From Pezizomycotina sp. ARF18 (Eukaryota; Ascomycota), in assembly GCA_002224055.1 (NCBI GenBank), contig AZLU01000099.1, forward strand, positions 1 to 37,395: DNA of 37,395 nucleotides. The letters are read 5' to 3'. The number at the start of each line of letters is the position of its first letter. Within the stretch, counting starts at the first letter, position 1. The notes under the pieces are model-generated. The model searched no databases. It was given only the letters and a program-made list of their open reading frames with translations, and was not told where the DNA came from. The position numbers were made by a program, and so were the translations under genes. This document shows, in pieces, positions 23,339-34,674 of this stretch.

Positions 23339-25133
23339 TTAAGTAGCATTGCCGAACTCGGATATGATCCAAGCGTAGAAGGCCTCCCATTCCTCTCGGA
23401 TCTCAGCAAGCCTCTTCTCTCTGAGACCGCCTGGGGCGACAATGCCAATCTCTTCGCCATCAAAGCAGCGTAGATAACGCTCGTCTCCACGAGGTCGCCA
23501 AGACCTGCGAGGCCAACGTTCTCGAAGCCCTGCAAGACTTGCCAGAAGTCGTGACTGACGCCGTAGTACCCTGACCGAGGATTCCAGGATCGTCGTTAGA
23601 TAGGGCAACAGGAACACCGTTAGCCAACATGACTGGCAAGGGGTGAGACAGGATGGAGCTAGAGAGACGGAGAACTTCGTTCGAGATAGGGCACTGCTCC
23701 AGACAAATTTCCTCTCCTTGATGAGCTCGATGAGGTGTGGGTGCTTGTACATGGAGAAGCCGTGGCCGATACGCTTGGTGCCAAGCAGAACGGCATCGTA
23801 GAGGTTCTCGTCGTGCTTGTCGCCGTCTCCTAGAACTTCGCCAGCGTGGAAGAAGAACGGAAGATCGACGTTTTCCTGCTTGCAGTAATCCTTGAACCAG
23901 AGCAGCTCGGGAGAAGGTCGAGCAGCGTCCGACCGAGATCTTCCTGGCCGACGAGGTCGAATCCGGCGATAATGTCTGGAAGGCCTTCTTCACAGATACG
24001 CACGTCTTCATGCTCTCTTCGATCAGGTCCGTGGGGAAAATACGAAGGGTAGTCCAGATCATCCTGCAACCCCAGAAACCTTTGCCCTCCTCCGTTGCTT
24101 GGAAACTCTCAATCTCCTCCTTGAATACCCTGAAGAAATCGTGGTAATCGATATCTCTCCATTTTCCTTGCGCCAGGTGAAGACGAAAGCAATGCGAACA
24201 TCGGCATAACGAACGCCGTCGGCCATGAGCTGCGAAAAGACACGCTTGCAGTAATCCTGAAGATCGGTTCGTAGAAGAGTATACTCCCAAGATAACGAAC
24301 GTGGAACTGAACTTCTGCCAAATCTTCCACAGACCTCGTGGTGTTGGAGGGATTCCTCGGCGTGATGGTCATGCGAGAAAGCAGGAACTTTACGAAACTT
24401 CGCGGCACCTTCGGGGAAGCTTTCCGCAGCTTCCGAAGCTTCCACCACGGACTGGGCCTCATAGGCGTCTGACCAGATGCTAGCAGTAGCGTTCTTGACA
24501 GGCACGCTCTTCTCATCGAGCTTGCGAGGGTTCGTTGGTGTATTTCCTTTCTCGTTTGGTAGATACGCGAAGTTGACGTTCGCCTTTGTTCGGGCTTCAG
24601 CGGATGTTAAAGAAACATCCGAGAAGAATTTCATTCCCTTCCTATTGAGACCCTGCTCAATAAGCCACCGCACTGTTTAAAAACTCGATTAGCTTGAGTG
24701 AACCATTGCGTAGACTAGATGTTGTGTTCTTGAGCTTACTGTCGATCATAGCATCGAAGTGAGCATGTAGCAGAGCTCCTTTGGCATCTTCCTGACAATT
24801 TGCCATAGCTTGGTCTTCTCCATTCGTGCCGAAGCGAGAGTGAACATCATGCCAGGGTAGGCATCGCCGCTTGACTCCTCCCATTGCTTCGTCCAGACGG
24901 TCTCGGCCTCGTGCTCGCGGATTTTCTTCACAATCTCGCAGGCCCGACGACCAGTATCAAGAGGCGTTGGCGATAAGCGTAATCTTACAAATGCGGAAAA
25001 TAGGTTAGCGCCGCACGAAGTTATAACATCAAAGTATCATCGAATTCTTACCATGTCGGCACTCTTTTTCCTTTGATATTAGTGCCTCCCTCTCCTGCTT
25101 GTATTTTTGAATCTCGGCGTTGAGTTCGGACAT
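23339..25133 (-). CDS. Adenosine deaminase, ADA2/ADGF type
   Basis: Zinc hydrolase expected to convert adenosine to inosine in purine salvage. The start MSELNAEIQKYKQEREALIS is a short polar helix with no signal peptide. Introns are inferred at 24984-25051 and 24673-24739. Visible in order: CEIVKKIREHEAETVWTKQW, the metal-binding HAHFDAM (His codon 24765-24767), GLNRKGMKFFSDVSLT, GVRYADVRIAF, a long insert region, GFDLVGQEDLGRTLLD, FFHAGE (His codon 23846-23848), a NLYDAVLLGTKRIGHGFSMY segment, KHPHLIELIKER, CLEQCPISNEVLRL, LSHPLPVMLANGVPVALSND, DPGILGQGT, and ENVGLAGLGDL. It ends EFGNAT with the stop at 23339-23341. The PISN and SNDDP motifs fit the ADGF/ADA2 branch rather than the short ADA1 or AMP deaminase. 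Frame breaks occur about every 100-200 bases; all zinc ligands and the catalytic Glu survive. Confidence 0.92.
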
Positions 25134-26447
25134 CTTTACTGCGAATTATAAAAAATAGGGTAGGATATTTTGTTTTCGAGATGAAAAATAAGATTGTAAA
25201 ATGGAAAGTGACAGGAGGAAATATTTCAGATAAATCGAGGGGAGCCCACGCCCTTTTAAATGTACATTCACCATTGCGCATCGTCAGCTTACTACCTACT
25301 ATCCACTAACTCATACACCTATTGTAGATTAGATCTGCGGAAGCTTAAAAACATCATCAAAATTCGAATTCGAATTTCTAAGCTGTTTCCTGCACAACGA
25401 GTCATCGTTCGAATCCTTACGGAGCTCACTTTGGTTCACCATCTCTTCTTTCTGGAAAAGTAAGGATACGCCTGCAACGGCCTTCTATCTTCGATCGAAG
25501 AGTAAGGGCAATTGCTTTTTTATCTAAATCCTTTACTACATGAGGATGCATTTTGCGAGCTAACAGAAACAGAGCAGCACAGGGATTGTGGAAAATTCGG
25601 TGGATCTCATGGGCTTTTACTAGCTTGGCGAACTCGAACCGTATATCTCTTTAGTAAAACAGCGAGCTTTCACTGCAACGTTCTCCGTCGTTTTAAGGCA
25701 CCTGCTTCAATTGGAACGAGGATTGCATCAAATCCCTCTGCGTTTGTGTGTGTGTGCGTGGATAACGCATTTCCCCGTATTCCAAAGCTCTAAGCTTTGG
25801 CGAATTCCGAAGCCTTTTTTTTTTTTTTTTTTCCAATTTAGCCTATCCGACGCCTAGAAGTAGTTTGTGGTTGAATGGCAAAAATCCCCGGTTCCGTCAA
25901 CTTACGTACAGCCTTTTCTTCCATTTTGCATGGAAAGGCGTCCATGCACTTGAGGGTGAAGCTTTGTGAAGCCCGGCGCGGTAGGAATTGCCGTTCTCGG
26001 TTGGTTCAGCGTAGCACGACGCGGAGCACTGATTTCCATTATCCAACTCCTGACAACGAAACGTGACAGTTAGTTCTTTTGGCTTCGAAACATCTTAGGT
26101 GCAGATCGTGGACTCTAAGCTTCATCGTCAATCATATGTGATCGAGGCCCCTTTCTTACGATAAGGCTTTTCGGCAAGCCGGTTCGAAGTCTGCAGTTGA
26201 GACAACGGGGCATCAGGAAGAAATAGAAATGAGCCCCTTACAATCCTCAAACATGGTATGGAACATTTGCTCTTTTCGCAAGTCGCGGGCCGCGTTCTAT
26301 AATCGAAGACTATATATAAAAATACCTTGGATCCCTTTACCATGAGGAACGGAAAATGTTGACATATGGAATATTATTCATTCATAGTCATCGAATCTAG
26401 AGCTGGAAATTCGCGGTATCGACGATTGGCGCCTCCTATCACCAGAT
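25134..26447. other. Divergent intergenic region between deaminase and MFS gene
   Basis: 1.3 kb holding the promoters of two divergently read genes. It contains a short GT run near 25746-25756, a T18 run at 25815-25832 and no frame with a recognisable domain. The 93-codon plus-strand frame at 25512-25793 has no family signature and overlaps the GT run. Confidence 0.55.
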
Positions 26448-28068
26448 ATGATATTTTACGAGGCGAATTTTATTGCCCTGCTGCTGGCAGTAGGGTTTCT
26501 ATTTTACCGACAACGCGAAGAGGAGAATAATGTCGCTAAGAAGCAGAATTCGCCGGCGCAAGAGCTCGTTCGTGATGAAGATCGTAAAGCAGTTTCGAAA
26601 TTCTCGAGGCAGTTTTTAATAGTTTATGCGCTAGTCATGGAGGGGATTGGTTGCAGGTAGCTTTCCTACTATACTTTGACGTCCAGTTTTCGGTATTGGG
26701 ACCGGCACAAGATACTAATAACGCTTTAGGGCGCACATATTTACGCGATCTACAAAGTCTGTCTCATGCTATATATTTGAATTGAGAATATTATACAAGA
26801 AAGCTAACGGCATTCAAGATCAATATGGCTTCCCGGAGGAACGGTTGCCCGATTCTTCGCAGCAGGGTTCCTCTCCGGAGGCGTAAGCGCTTACTTCGTC
26901 GGTCGCCTAGCCGATAAATTTGGAAGACGCTTCATGTGCTGCGTCTTCTGCGTAACATACTCTTTATCTTGCCTCTCGACACTGTTCCCAACGGAGGCTT
27001 ATATATACGCCGGTCGGATCCTCGGCGGCCTTTCGACATCCATATTATACAGCGCATTCGAATCATGGATGATAACGGAGTTTCACAAGCGTAGGCTTGA
27101 AAAAGTTGGTTCCCTTAGCCAATGTTGGGAACAATGACAACGGTCAATTCTCTCGTCGGTATCGCATCGGGCGTAATATCGGAAGCTCTGGTGAAGCAAT
27201 TCAATACAAGGGTAGCGCCGTTCATGGCTCAGTCTTTTGCTTCGTATGCGCATTTATCTACATGATATCTACCTGGGTATGGCAGCCAACTACTTAGATT
27301 TCAAAAGAGAAATGACGCTGATAAATTGAGTCTCGGTAGACCGAAAACTATGGTGATAATAAAGTCACGAAGAGAAATACTTCGGAATCTTCTAGCGAAA
27401 GCACGCCGCTTTTAGAGCGAAAGTCTAGTGCTCTCAAAACAATATTCACGGATAAACGGGTCCTGTCCCTCGGCATCACAACCTGTTTCTTCGAAGGATC
27501 TATGTATCTTTTGTCTTCTTTTGGGGACCATCTTGCAAGCAACCCTGCCCGTGAATCGCATATTACGGAAACACGTTCGTTACCGTACGGTCTCATATTC
27601 TCCACATTCATGACAAGCATGATGCTAGGCTCGTTGATCTTCAACACGCAATGTCCATAGAGCAATCCAACATAGCATGTTGCTATTCGTTGTTCTCATT
27701 GCAGCTGCTGGTACATTTCTGGTAGATGTTTTCTTCTCCATTGAGTGGGTTGTATTCTGGGGTTTGTGTGTTTTTGAGATTTGTGTCGGCATATACTACC
27801 CGACGATGGATACCTGAAGGGGAAAATCGTGGACGACTCATGCAGGAGCGCCGTGTATGCGACGCTGAGAGTGCCGCTGAACGCTTTCGTTGTGAGCACG
27901 TGGCTTTCACTAAAGAAGGTACATCCTTTCCCTAGATGAACTGGATAACTTTGCGGGTACTGACCCATTTCATGTCGAAGGCGACGGCCATCGGAACCTT
28001 GTCTTCACCATTTGCTGTGCCTGTTAATGATATCTGCGATCGTTGTACAGCGTACTATCCGGGCTTAA
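26448..28068 (+). CDS. MFSD5-like major facilitator protein (molybdate-anion transporter family)
   Basis: Multi-pass membrane protein of the major facilitator superfamily, related to MFSD5/Mot2, proposed molybdate transporters. MIFYEANFIALLLAVGFLFY is the typical first helix. Then FSRQFLIVYALVM, and the family motif GDWLQ|GAHIYAIYK across a 73-nt intron (26657-26729, with a TACTAAT branch site). A second intron is near 26753-26818. Next: FFAAGFLSGGVSAYFVGRLA, DKFGRRFMCCVFCVTYSLSC, AGRILGGLSTSILYSAFESW, MTTVNSLVGIASGVISEAL, RVLSLGITTCFFEGSMYLLS, LPYGLIFSTFMTSMMLGSLI, FEICVGIYYPTMDTLKGKIV and RVPLNAFVVSTWLSL. The stop is chosen at 28066-28068 after CLLMISAIVVQRTIRA. Codon use is less GC-rich than in the PEPCK or Swc4 genes. 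Several frame breaks occur after 27115. Confidence 0.9.
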
Positions 28069-28263
28069 ACACTGCGACGAATGGTTTTCCATAGAATAAT
28101 ACCCATATAATGCAAGGTATTTTTTTGATATTTATTCAAAATCCATTTGCGATTTTATGCATCGTGAGAAATGAAAAAAAAAAAAAAAAAATCCCAAAAG
28201 AACGCCTGCTATCGTACACATCATAATACAGCAACTGCTTTCTTTTTCGCACAGCAGTTTTCT

Positions 28264-28952
28264 CTAAGCGGCCGTTAAGGCTTTCTTTTTCTTCTGCGAC
28301 TCCTTCCACTTCTTTACCCTCCGCTTGAGGTCGCCGACGCTCTGCTGCATGACGTTCAGCCTCTTATCCAGAACATGGCTTCGTAGTCGTCCCCATGCTT
28401 CTCCACCAGCCGCTCTATCCACTCCTGCTCCCGCTCGGACTGCTTTCTCTCTGTTGATACCACCATGGCTGCCCGCTCCTCCAGCTGCCGTATTACTCCG
28501 TCTTCTCTCCGCCGTCGCTTGTAGGATTATAGTCGTCCAGCGCATCGAGGGTGAGGGGGTTCTTGTAGGTGACGTGCGTGATCTCGCCGTTTTCGTCCCT
28601 GTGTATGACGCTTCGGCGGGTCCGTTGCTGGTCAGAGCCTGAGCTGTCTTTTGGGTGTATTTGCCGGCCGTTTCGACGCCGCCGGTCTGCAGGCTTAGAC
28701 GGTGGTTAGGCCCAGGCGAGCGTAGCTGTCAAGATAGTATTAGCATTCATAATAACTACGAATTGAATTGGATTGAGCATGATCAAGGCATCGAAGAGTG
28801 AGAATTGACTTCTGCGCCATCGTCTCCTTCTTGTTCCAATTGCTGCGAACGAGTTCGCTCCCTTTGATGATCGTCTTCTTCTTGTTCTGCTTCCTCCTGC
28901 TGACCTTGTTCAGCGAGGAGCGGTTCTTCTTCTTTTGCAGTTCTCGACCCAT
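28264..28952 (-). CDS. nop16: Nucleolar protein 16 (60S ribosome biogenesis)
   Basis: Small basic nucleolar protein that takes part in 60S pre-ribosome assembly. The N-terminus MGRELQKKKNRSSLNKVSRR with a Lys-rich nuclear signal, then VRSNWNKKETMAQ, is the family signature. An 84-nt intron (28726-28809, branch site TGCTAAT) leads into YARLGLTT. Then come GEITHVTYKNPLTLDALDDY, GVIRQLEERAAMVVSTE, EWIERLVEKHGDDYEAM, and DKRLNVMQQSVGDLKRRVKK, ending KKKKALTAA with the stop at 28264-28266. These pieces lie in different frames, so one-base breaks are present between about 28380 and 28720. The expected size, about 200 codons, agrees. The gene converges on the MFS gene (195 bp apart) and shares a short promoter with swc4. 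Confidence 0.95.
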
Positions 28953-29227
28953 TTTTGTAGTCTGTTCTTTTCGTTATTTCGTGGTTGTGGTGAAAGTTTG
29001 ACGGGAAACTTGCGGAAGAAAATTCTTTTCGGAGAAATTCGATATTCTTGGCAGGTCCTGGGTCGATACTGCTGCGGAAATTGCCGCCGCCCAAAAAAAA
29101 AAGTCCCATCAAAGTAAACTAGTCTAAATGGCGATCCTTACAAATTCATCTATCTCGTCCATCGCCATCAACTCTAATTCATCACCTCATATAATCAACG
29201 AATCACGACGACGACACCGCCACCACC
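28953..29227. promoter_or_regulatory. Divergent promoter of nop16 and swc4
   Basis: Only 275 bp separate the two start codons, so both promoters lie here. It has an A10 run at 29093-29102, a possible nucleosome-disfavouring tract, and an upstream ATG at 29128. No TATA box is clear. Confidence 0.6.
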
Positions 29228-31006
29228 ATGAGCGGAGCAGTGACAGACGTACGGGATGTCCTCGGTAAGAAGTCGCCTCGGAACCCCGTCAACCGCCCGT
29301 GAAGAAGCTGAAAACGACAGTAGAGAAACGGCCAGGTCAGTAGTTCAGCACACCCACCAACACCCACCCTCCTATCCACGCGAAAAAACTTAAAGAGAGC
29401 TAACGCTTCCACATTCTATCGGCGCTTTTCAGATGGCATCACGAGAGAACTATACGCACTGCTGGGAGAGAATGCACCACCCGTAGCCGTTATAGAACAG
29501 CGGTTCAAGGAGAAGCCAAGATTTTCGGGAAGGTTACGCCTTGGTATGAAAAACGGCCCTTCGACGATAGACCAAATTGAAAAAAGAAATCCGGAAACAC
29601 TGACGAAATGCGCAATACCGATAGGAAATTTAGAGAATTTACAAATCCCGCCCGCAGTGACGGTCTCAAGCTACAACACTGGGTCCGCCAGAGCGATAAC
29701 GACGACGGTGAGGAGCCGCTGGAGTCGATGTTCCACAAGTTCAACGTAAAGATCGACGTCGCGGAGTACCGGACCAGGAGTACGAAGCCGCGCTGAAGGA
29801 CCCGGAGTGGCCGAAGGAGGAGACGGATTATCTTTTCGACCTGCTGCGCGAGTACGACCTGCGGTGGATCGTCGTCGCCGACCGCTACGAGTGGGGCGTC
29901 CCCGACCCTGACGTTAAGAAGGAGCAGGAGGACGGAGACGAGGCTATGAACAAAGAAGGCGAGCAACAGCAGCAACAGAAGCCGCAGAGGACGATGGAAG
30001 ATTTAAAAGCGCGGTACTATTTTATCTGCAAGAGGCTGATGGAATTTAGGGGGTCGGTGGCGAACATGTCGGACGAGGACCTCAAGTACTACAACTCGCT
30101 CAAGTTCGACAAGCGCAGGAGGCGGAGAGAAGAGGATACTGAAGGTGCAGCTCAGCCGGACGGTGGAGGATATGGAGAAGGAGAGGAACCTGATACACGA
30201 GCTCAAGCGCATCTCGGAGAACCACCAGCAGATGCTGGAGGAGAGGGAGGATCTGTTCAACAGGCTGGACTTCCCAGCGTCTACAGGTTCCATCGCTGCT
30301 TACCAGAGTTCGGCGGGTCTGGCGCAGTTGGCGGCCAATCTCATCGCTACGGATAGGTCCAAGAAGCGCAAATCGATTGCGGCCCAGCCAGGAGCCCCCG
30401 GCGCCGAAGCCGGAGCGGCAGCCAGCCCGACCGTCCCGACCCAAAAGGAGAAGGACGCAGCAGAACCTGAGAAGGAGAAGAAGGAAAAAGAACCCCCGCG
30501 AAATCTGAATCTAAGCACCACCGCAACGAATCCGTGTCCAAAGCCTCCGAAACAGCCGAAACCAAATCCTCATCCACGAAGGACAGCAGGAAGAAGGAAA
30601 AGGAAAAGGACAAGGAACCTGTCGTCCGCATGCTCACGGCGGCGGAAGAGAAGACCTACAATGTTACGCACCACGAGAAGCTCCAGCAAGGTGTCTGGGT
30701 CCGCTCACAGAAGATGACGCTGCCCAAGGGCCACGGGTACAATCCTAAGTATATTAACCTTATGACTGAGCTCGGTATCCCGCCCGCCCTTACTATGCTA
30801 CGCTTAAGAACTGCGCAAAGTACGAGGCGTTATGTGCTGAGGTTGGCATACTCTGGGACCTGCGTAAATCCCTGGAGAAGGTGGAGCACGAAACGAAGGT
30901 GTTTGAAAAACAGAGGCGCTCGCGAGGGCGGATGAAGGCGGAGGAGGAGCTCCCAGAGGAGCGCGAGCGTTATGAGCGATACTTCGAAGGCCGCTTAAAA
31001 GCCTAA
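29228..31006 (+). CDS. swc4: SWR1/NuA4 complex subunit Swc4 (Eaf2, DMAP1 homologue)
   Basis: Shared subunit of the SWR1 remodeller, which deposits H2A.Z, and of the NuA4 histone acetyltransferase, in the nucleus. Start MSGAVTDVRDVLG, then VKKLKTTVEKRP, an intron (29336-29432), GITRELYALLGENAPPVAVI, and a probable second intron (29544-29633) that brings TPW next to EFTNPARSDGLKLQHWVR. The SANT/Myb-like domain follows: FNVKIDVAEY, DPEWPKEETDYLFDLLREYD, LRWIVVADRYEW. Next are a Gln-rich linker, LKARYYFICKRLMEFRG, a coiled coil (RTVEDMEKERNLIHELKRIS, MLEEREDLFNRLDFP), a Ser/Lys/Glu-rich low-complexity region, and the C-terminal QGVWVRSQKMTLPKG, YNPKYINLMTELGIPP, ALCAEVGILWDLRKSLEKVE. The stop is 31004-31006. 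Frame breaks occur near 29300, 29780, 30130, 30530 and 30800. Confidence 0.95.
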
Positions 31007-31045
31007 GAAGGATAAATAGATGGGACTAGTGAAAGGATGGTGTTT

Positions 31046-31079
<34 letters not shown>

Positions 31080-31619
31080 CCGGTCGATAGTGGGCCATTC
31101 GCTTTACTTTGCGGGTTGATTGTACCAACATGCATGTCTTTAGAAAAACGTTTTTGTAATTACAGGAAATAAGTTTCACGGGCTTAAGGAATATCAACCA
31201 CAGAGAGGTTGAGGGGTATTCTTTTTGGTTTTACTGGCGGGCGGCTTTTTTAACTCATGAAAGACTTGGACTGAGAATACATACTGCTACTATTCTAGAG
31301 ATTTGATAGAGATTCAAGGGCGAGACAGGCAGTTATAACATTATGGATAAAATGCGAAGGCACTCGCCTATTTCTATATTCGATAACGGACTAGCTATTT
31401 GACAGAAGAAAAAACTGCTTATCCTACACTATATTGCTCTATAACCAAACTCAACGTAAAGGGAAATGCTAGATGTATTTATGCATATATATATGAATAT
31501 TCAATGAAAACGAGATTGCATGTGTAGACCTTGTCCCCACAAAATGAAAAATTAGAGTATTTACTACAAGGAAGACAAAAACTGAGAATACGGCTGTATG
31601 AATACAATGAATGCCGCTT
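31007..31619. other. Convergent intergenic spacer with T24 run
   Basis: Tail-to-tail spacer between swc4 and the M28 peptidase gene. A run of about 24 T lies at 31051-31074. The rest is AT-rich and presumably contains both 3' ends. Nothing else is seen. Confidence 0.65.
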
Positions 31620-33340
31620 TTAATAGATCGCGTAAGGGCCACGGTACTTCATCTGCGGCAGGTACTTCAGCGGAGCGCCGATGACGCCATTGCTGTAGAA
31701 ATTGACCCAGGAGTTGTGTTCGGGTACAGCCCTAGGCGGGAAATACTCGAGCGAGTCCGCGTACGTTGCAACGGAATGGGCGATGAGCTAGTTCACAAGG
31801 AAAAACGTTAGTTTCACCCTCTAATTGCGGAAGAATAGGAATAGGTTTAATCACATGCCTCAGCGTTGACGTGTAAAGCGAACTCGTTCAAGTTCCAAGA
31901 TCATCGCAGTGCTGGTGGTAACACTGATCATACCACTCGCCAGCCTTTCCGCCGAACATGTCCACTTCCTCCTCCGTCTTGATACCCTCAGCGCCAGTTG
32001 CGACGCCACCGGCGGGGATACCGACGACCAGGAAGGGGGCGTAATCCGACCTCCGTCGAACGGGACCAAAGTCCAGTTGAGACCCTTCGACTCGTAAAAG
32101 TCAATGTACATATCGCGGAGCTCCTTGTTGCCTAGAATCTGGCTGTTATCGCCGTCGTAGATCTGGAAAGCGTAATTTGGCGACGCCATCATGTCGTAAT
32201 CCATGAACAGGCGGACCTTTCGGTTCTCATCGGCGGGGAGGGTGATGGCGTAGAAGGCGGATCCAAGCAGTCCCTCTTCCTCCGCGGCCCACCACGCGAA
32301 GCGCACCTTGTTGCGCACGCGGAATTTGGTCAGCTGCACGGCTAACTCGAGCAGAGTGATCGTTCCCGACCCGTCGTCGTTGATCCCAGGACCAGCGCCC
32401 ACGGAATCGCTGTGAGCACCGAGCATGACGACGTTATCGGGGTCGCCGTGGTTGGTTTCGGCAATGACGTTCGTCGTCTTGATCCTCTCGAGCGAGGAGT
32501 CGATGTACACCGAAGCTTCGACATCGCCACCCCGGCGCAATTGGTCGACGTATACTTGCGCATCAGCCCTCGAAATACCAAACGTCGGAACGTGTTTTCC
32601 CTGATCCCCAGTGTCCCCGACAGCGATCCGTTATCGTTGTTGTAAATTATAGCGGCAACCGCGCCGTTCTTCAGCGCGTTTTCGGATTTGTCGCCGAAGC
32701 TTGCAGGAGCCTCTTTTATCAGGGCGATACGGCCGCGGGTGTTACGGGGGAAGTCGGAGAGGTTGCAGCCTTCGCCGCGGGCTAGACCATGCGCGCATGT
32801 AAAGGTTCGCGGTTGGGAGTCGGAGGGGTAAGGCGCATCGGTATCGCGTTCTCGATGACCTTCATGCCAATTATCAGGCGGGACTCGCGGACCCGTCCGT
32901 TAACCAGCGTAAAAGTGCTGCTTCGAGACCCTGTAGTAGCCGCCGAGGTTCGAGGTCGTGTTGAAGATGTAGTTTATCGTGCCTTCGTGACCTAAAAGTT
33001 GCACAAAATAAAGTCTTTTATTTAGTGCTAACAAAGAAAACCATACCATTTCTTCGGGACCTCTCCGCAAGGAGGTGAAAACTAACCTGCACTCCCAATA
33101 ACGCGAGTATGCCTGCCCCACTTCTCCTTGCTGAAGCCCGCGATGTGGTAGAGATCGTTTCGCCCTGTCCAGCAGGGTTGCCCAGCTTCATCGTTTTTTC
33201 GAAGGGCGTGGGAAGTAACCCACGGCAAGCTCTCCACGTTGGCATCGTTATTCGCTCCGAAGATCCGTTGATGCTCGGAGTTCGTATTAGGAGGCAGTCG
33301 CAGACCCTGTCAGGAGTAATAAGAAGCTGGCCGTCTTCAT
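31620..33340 (-). CDS. Secreted or vacuolar M28 aminopeptidase with PA domain (aminopeptidase Y-like)
   Basis: Zinc aminopeptidase acting outside the cell or in the vacuole to release N-terminal residues. A signal peptide (MKTASFLLLLTGSATA) sets the start at 33340. It is followed by a propeptide-like region, RVIGSAG|HEGTINYIFN across an intron (32992-33086), and a PA domain (EGCNLSDFPRNTRGRIALIK, NGAVAAIIYNNDNGSLSG). The catalytic domain has all five zinc-site regions: GAHSDSVGAGPGINDDGSG (His and bridging Asp), AAEEEGLLGS (catalytic and ligand Glu), MDYDMMASPNYAF (Asp), and YHQHCDDLG (His). A second intron is inferred at about 31788-31854; the donor there could be GTGATT or a GC site. The end is PLKYLPQMKYRGPYAIY with the stop at 31620-31622. 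Frame breaks lie around 33110-33300, 32540-32820 and 31890-32060. Confidence 0.94.
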
Positions 33341-34674
33341 CTTTTCGATGAAAAGAAGGGGAGGGGCTTCTTCGGCGAAGTTTTTCGAACGATGGAAGAA
33401 AAGAATAAACAAAAAGATCAGATGAAATAGGGTGATGATGATGATGATGATGATGATGTAAACGATGGAAGCGAAGTTCTACAAAGAAAATTAAAAAGTG
33501 TTGGGCTGGCGGTGGTATTTATATGGGGCTATAAAAAAAACGGGGGGGGGGGCTAGAAATCTAGATCCACCCACTGGTGCGTGTGGGACAAGGACAGGGG
33601 GTGACCGTCAGGGGGGGGTCATTCGGGGGCTACTGCCGAGAAGGGTCAGGCGAACACAGCAGATATATTTCATTATTCCTCCTAAATGATAAGAGAAAGA
33701 AAAATATCAAATAAAAAAAAAGTACAATAATAATGATATAATGATAATTTATATAAATTCTGCTTCACAAACCCCCCGAAGGTCCTTTGCTAACCAGGGA
33801 TGGCTATCAGGTTCCACGCCAGGGAGCCCCATGGGACGCCCATGGAATGCCCCATGATCTTCCCGGGGCGGGAGAAGGCTCCGTTGCTCGGCATGTCCTG
33901 GAAACCCCCAAGCCGCCACGTCAGTCCCCTCAATTCTTTCGCCATCGGCGGTAAACGAACAGGGAGGGAAAAAAAAAAAAAAAAAAAAGAAAAGAAAGGG
34001 AAAAAAAAAGAGAGATGTCTCTTTTATGAGATGAAAAGCAGAGGACAGACAGAGAGGCAGCGACCTCACTGGAGAATAAGCAAATGTGGGGAAATAGATT
34101 AAAAGGGAGAGGGGATCGGGACATTAAAATTCCCGCCGCTTCCCCGCAATTTAAATTAGATGGCAAAACGCCCCCCCATCTCCAGATTCTCCACCATCCC
34201 TTTCCTTTCCTTTCCCTTTTTTCAATATTTTTTCTCTTGATCATTTTTCTAGGGCTGACGGCTTCGTGTCGTCTAGGGGTAGTGCTTTCATATATATCTC
34301 TATAGTTCTTCGTTAAATATTCTTTCTATGCATGCTCTTTTTTTGGCTAATCGACCTTATGTGAATTTTTGCTCTTTGGTGGCCACGTTGGATTTTCTTT
34401 TGGAAAACAAGACAGCTGTTGCGTACTGCCATTTTAGAAGGATATTTCTTCCTTTGTAGTGCCTAAAGGATTGATCTGTTGAAGGGACTGGGTTCGTATC
34501 CCTCGATTAAGAAACCCCTCCTGATCACTCTCCATTGCTATCGTCTCTGATGCTAACGTTCTCCTATTGCTTCGCGGCCTTTAGTATCAAGTCAGTAGTT
34601 TCAACTGTCTGGATATTTCGTAATCAAATTGGGCCTGGAAGGAGAAGGGGGAAATAAAAATAAAATACAAGAAT
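33341..34674. other. Divergent intergenic region with microsatellites
   Basis: 1.3 kb between the divergent peptidase and membrane-protein genes. It contains a TGA/ATG microsatellite (33434-33459), G-runs at 33542-33551 and 33611-33617, an A19 run at 33970-33988 followed by more A-rich sequence, and a C8 run at 34171-34178. Open frames are products of these low-complexity tracts. Promoters for both genes must lie here, but I cannot point to them. Confidence 0.6.
33434..33459. repeat. (TGA)n microsatellite
   Basis: Eight or so perfect TGA units about 95 bp upstream of the peptidase ATG, in its probable 5' UTR or core promoter. Confidence 0.9.

Noticed and set aside
34485-34515. GGGTTCGTATCCC, T-arm-like
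   Set aside because: The invariant A of the T-loop is missing and no other tRNA arms are found around it.
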